DNA of 8,357 nt, from the NCBI GenBank assembly GCA_021794775.1, contig JAJYQG010000189.1, positions 1 through 8,357 on the forward strand, given 5' to 3'. Of this stretch, positions 7,053 through 8,357 are shown one piece after another. Position 1 is the stretch's first letter. Every line of letters begins with the position of its first letter. Made by a program: the position numbers and the translations under genes. Under the pieces are notes generated by a model that saw only the letters and a program-made list of their open reading frames with translations, did not search any database and was not told the DNA's origin. The DNA is from Pseudomonadota bacterium (GTDB lineage Bacteria > Pseudomonadota > Gammaproteobacteria > Burkholderiales > Ferrovaceae).

Positions 7053-8357
7053 CGCGCAGCATCCGGATCAAAAAGCCTTTCGGGAAGCACCGATCCGTGA
7101 GAAAGCAGCCGATCGAGAAAACGCGGACGAACCCCGGTTGCGCGGTGACGCCCAATTACCGTGCCATCGGCAGCAATCCCCGTCTGCTGGAAGCGGAAAA
7201 TTTCCTGTGTCGTGATCGTATCCCCTTCCATCCCGGTGATTTCCAGAACACTCATCACCTTCCGTTTCCCATCGCTGAGACGAGAAGCTTGAATGATCGC
7301 TGTCAAGGCAGACACAATCGTTTGACGCAGCGGCCTGACGGGAATGGTGATACCCGAAATGCCCACCATGTTCTCCAGACGACTCAGGGCATCGTGAGCG
7401 TTGTTGGCGTGGATGGTCGCCATCGAACCTTCGTGACCGGTATTCATGGCCTGGAACATGTCGATGACTTCTGCGCCCCGTACCTCACCGATGATCACGC
7501 GATCGGGACGCATACGCAGACTGTTGCGAATGAGCGCGCGCTGGGTGATTTCTCCCGTGCCTTCCACATTGGGGGGACGCGTTTCCAGACGCACCACATG
7601 CGGTTGCTGCAGCCGCAATTCGGCTGCATCTTCAATGGTGACCAGACGCTCGTCGTCGGGAATGAAGCTCGACAGCACATTCAACAAGGTCGTCTTCCCG
7701 CTCCCCGTTCCACCAGAAATAAGAATGTTGAGCCTGGACTTCACCATCGCCGCAATCAACATCGCCATATCCTGGGTCATGCTGCCGTAGTCCACCAGAT
7801 CATGTACGCTCAAGGGTACGGACGGAAAACGGCGAATGGACATGGCCGCCCCATCAAGAGCCAACGGCCTGATGATGGCATTGACCCGGGAACCGTCGGG
7901 CAAGCGCGCATCGACCATGGGACTGGACTCATCCACCCGGCGTCCGATGCGCGACACGATTTTATCGATGATGCGCATCAAATGCTCTTCATCGGTAAAC
8001 TTGACATTGGAAAGTTCCAGCTTCCCCTTGCGCTCAACGTAAACCACTTCCGGCCCGTTGACCAGGATGTCGGACACGGTCGGATCGGCCAGCAATGGCT
8101 CCAAAGGTCCCAACCCCATGACCTCGTTCTGGATGGCCATCACCAGCGCGCGACGCTGCGCATCGTTGAGTTCGAGGCGCCGTTCCTTGATGGCCTCTTC
8201 GACAAAAGCAGCCAAGCGCTGACGCAGTTGATCTTCTGAAATCTCTTCCATCATGGAAAGATCAAACTTCTTCAGAAGATCCTGATGAATCTGGGATTTA
8301 AGCTTGGAAGCCTCGCTTTCCGCACGGGGCATTCTGGGAGCATTCGCTTCGCGGCCA
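7049..8357 (-). CDS. tadA: TadA/CpaF-family secretion ATPase, 5' end probably beyond window
   Basis: This is the hexameric cytoplasmic motor of Tad (Flp/type IVc) pilus assembly, VirB11/GspE superfamily. Counting from the ATG at 8332 (427 codons), it shows Walker A GGTGSGKT (207-214), an Asp box [10 protein letters not shown] (232-241), Walker [10 protein letters not shown] (278-286, E283) and a His box [13 protein letters not shown] (298-310). [13 protein letters not shown] and VSDILVNG (69-93) are the CpaF N-terminal domain. All catalytic motifs are intact. The frame stays open from 8332 to the right edge, and the ATG at 8332 has no ribosome site. It would leave only about ten residues before the [10 protein letters not shown] helix, whereas CpaF proteins usually carry a longer, poorly conserved leader. 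I therefore take the gene as 5'-partial, with 8332 as a fallback start. The TGA stop overlaps the tadB start. Confidence 0.95.
   Translation of the reverse strand, partial: GREANAPRMPRAESEASKLKSQIHQDLLKKFDLSMMEEISEDQLRQRLAAFVEEAIKERRLELNDAQRRALVMAIQNEVMGLGPLEPLLADPTVSDILVNGPEVVYVERKGKLELSNVKFTDEEHLMRIIDKIVSRIGRRVDESSPMVDARLPDGSRVNAIIRPLALDGAAMSIRRFPSVPLSVHDLVDYGSMTQDMAMLIAAMVKSRLNILISGGTGSGKTTLLNVLSSFIPDDERLVTIEDAAELRLQQPHVVRLETRPPNVEGTGEITQRALIRNSLRMRPDRVIIGEVRGAEVIDMFQAMNTGHEGSMATIHANNAHDALSRLENMVGISGITIPVRPLRQTIVSALTAIIQASRLSDGKRKVMSVLEITGMEGDTITTQEIFRFQQTGIAADGTVIGRHRATGVRPRFLDRLLSHGSVLPERLFDPDAAR

Noticed and set aside
5880..7100. Plus-strand frames of 176 and 189 codons opposite tadB and tadC
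   Set aside because: Both are antisense shadows of genes with clear T2SSF domains; compositions are His/Gln/Arg-rich and neither shows a protein motif.
7097..8239. A 380-codon open frame on the plus strand opposite tadA
   Set aside because: It lies wholly antisense to a strongly conserved ATPase, and its protein is rich in His, Gln, Arg and Asp with no recognisable domain. It is a by-product of codon use on the coding strand.

Overview
The window carries seven protein-coding genes, all on the minus strand, packed head to tail with almost no non-coding DNA. In transcription order (right to left) they are: a Tad/CpaF-type secretion ATPase (tadA, beginning beyond the right edge), tadB, tadC, two tandem GT87/DUF2029-type membrane glycosyltransferase paralogs, an FAD-dependent oxidoreductase of the UDP-galactopyranose-mutase-like/amine-oxidoreductase superfamily, and a large polytopic membrane protein that runs off the left edge. 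Base composition is moderately GC-rich and even. Together with a Tad system whose proteins look like those of Gram-negative bacteria, it points to a beta- or gammaproteobacterium-like chromosome. This taxonomic call is an inference; nothing in the window fixes a genus.

Right part (about 5084-8357): the motor and inner-membrane platform of a Tad (tight adherence / Flp type IVc pilus) machine. TadA has intact Walker A, Asp-box, Walker B and His-box motifs. TadB and TadC each have a T2SSF cytoplasmic domain between membrane segments. The usual next gene, tadD (TPR lipoprotein), does not follow tadC.

Left part (1-5087): a four-gene envelope-glycan-like module. Two diverged GT87-family proteins share the loop-1 aspartate region, FYPP, GQN and KP-(H/Q)-L motifs. 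The oxidoreductase has a complete Rossmann FAD site and a UGM-like C-terminal region. The leftmost protein has a GT-C-like layout with an acidic DSE motif after its first membrane segment.

The junctions suggest one transcript. Four are 4-base ATGA stop/start overlaps (tadA/tadB, tadC/GT87a, GT87b/oxidoreductase, oxidoreductase/membrane protein) and one is an 8-base overlap (GT87a/GT87b). The only gap is 31 bases between tadB and tadC, where tadC uses a TTG start behind a strong Shine-Dalgarno. The translational coupling of tadC to the glycosyltransferase genes is the main point of interest: it suggests, but does not prove, that the glycan or lipid-linked sugar made by the left module is used on or with the Tad pilus. 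No internal promoter, terminator, RNA gene, mobile element or CRISPR array was seen.
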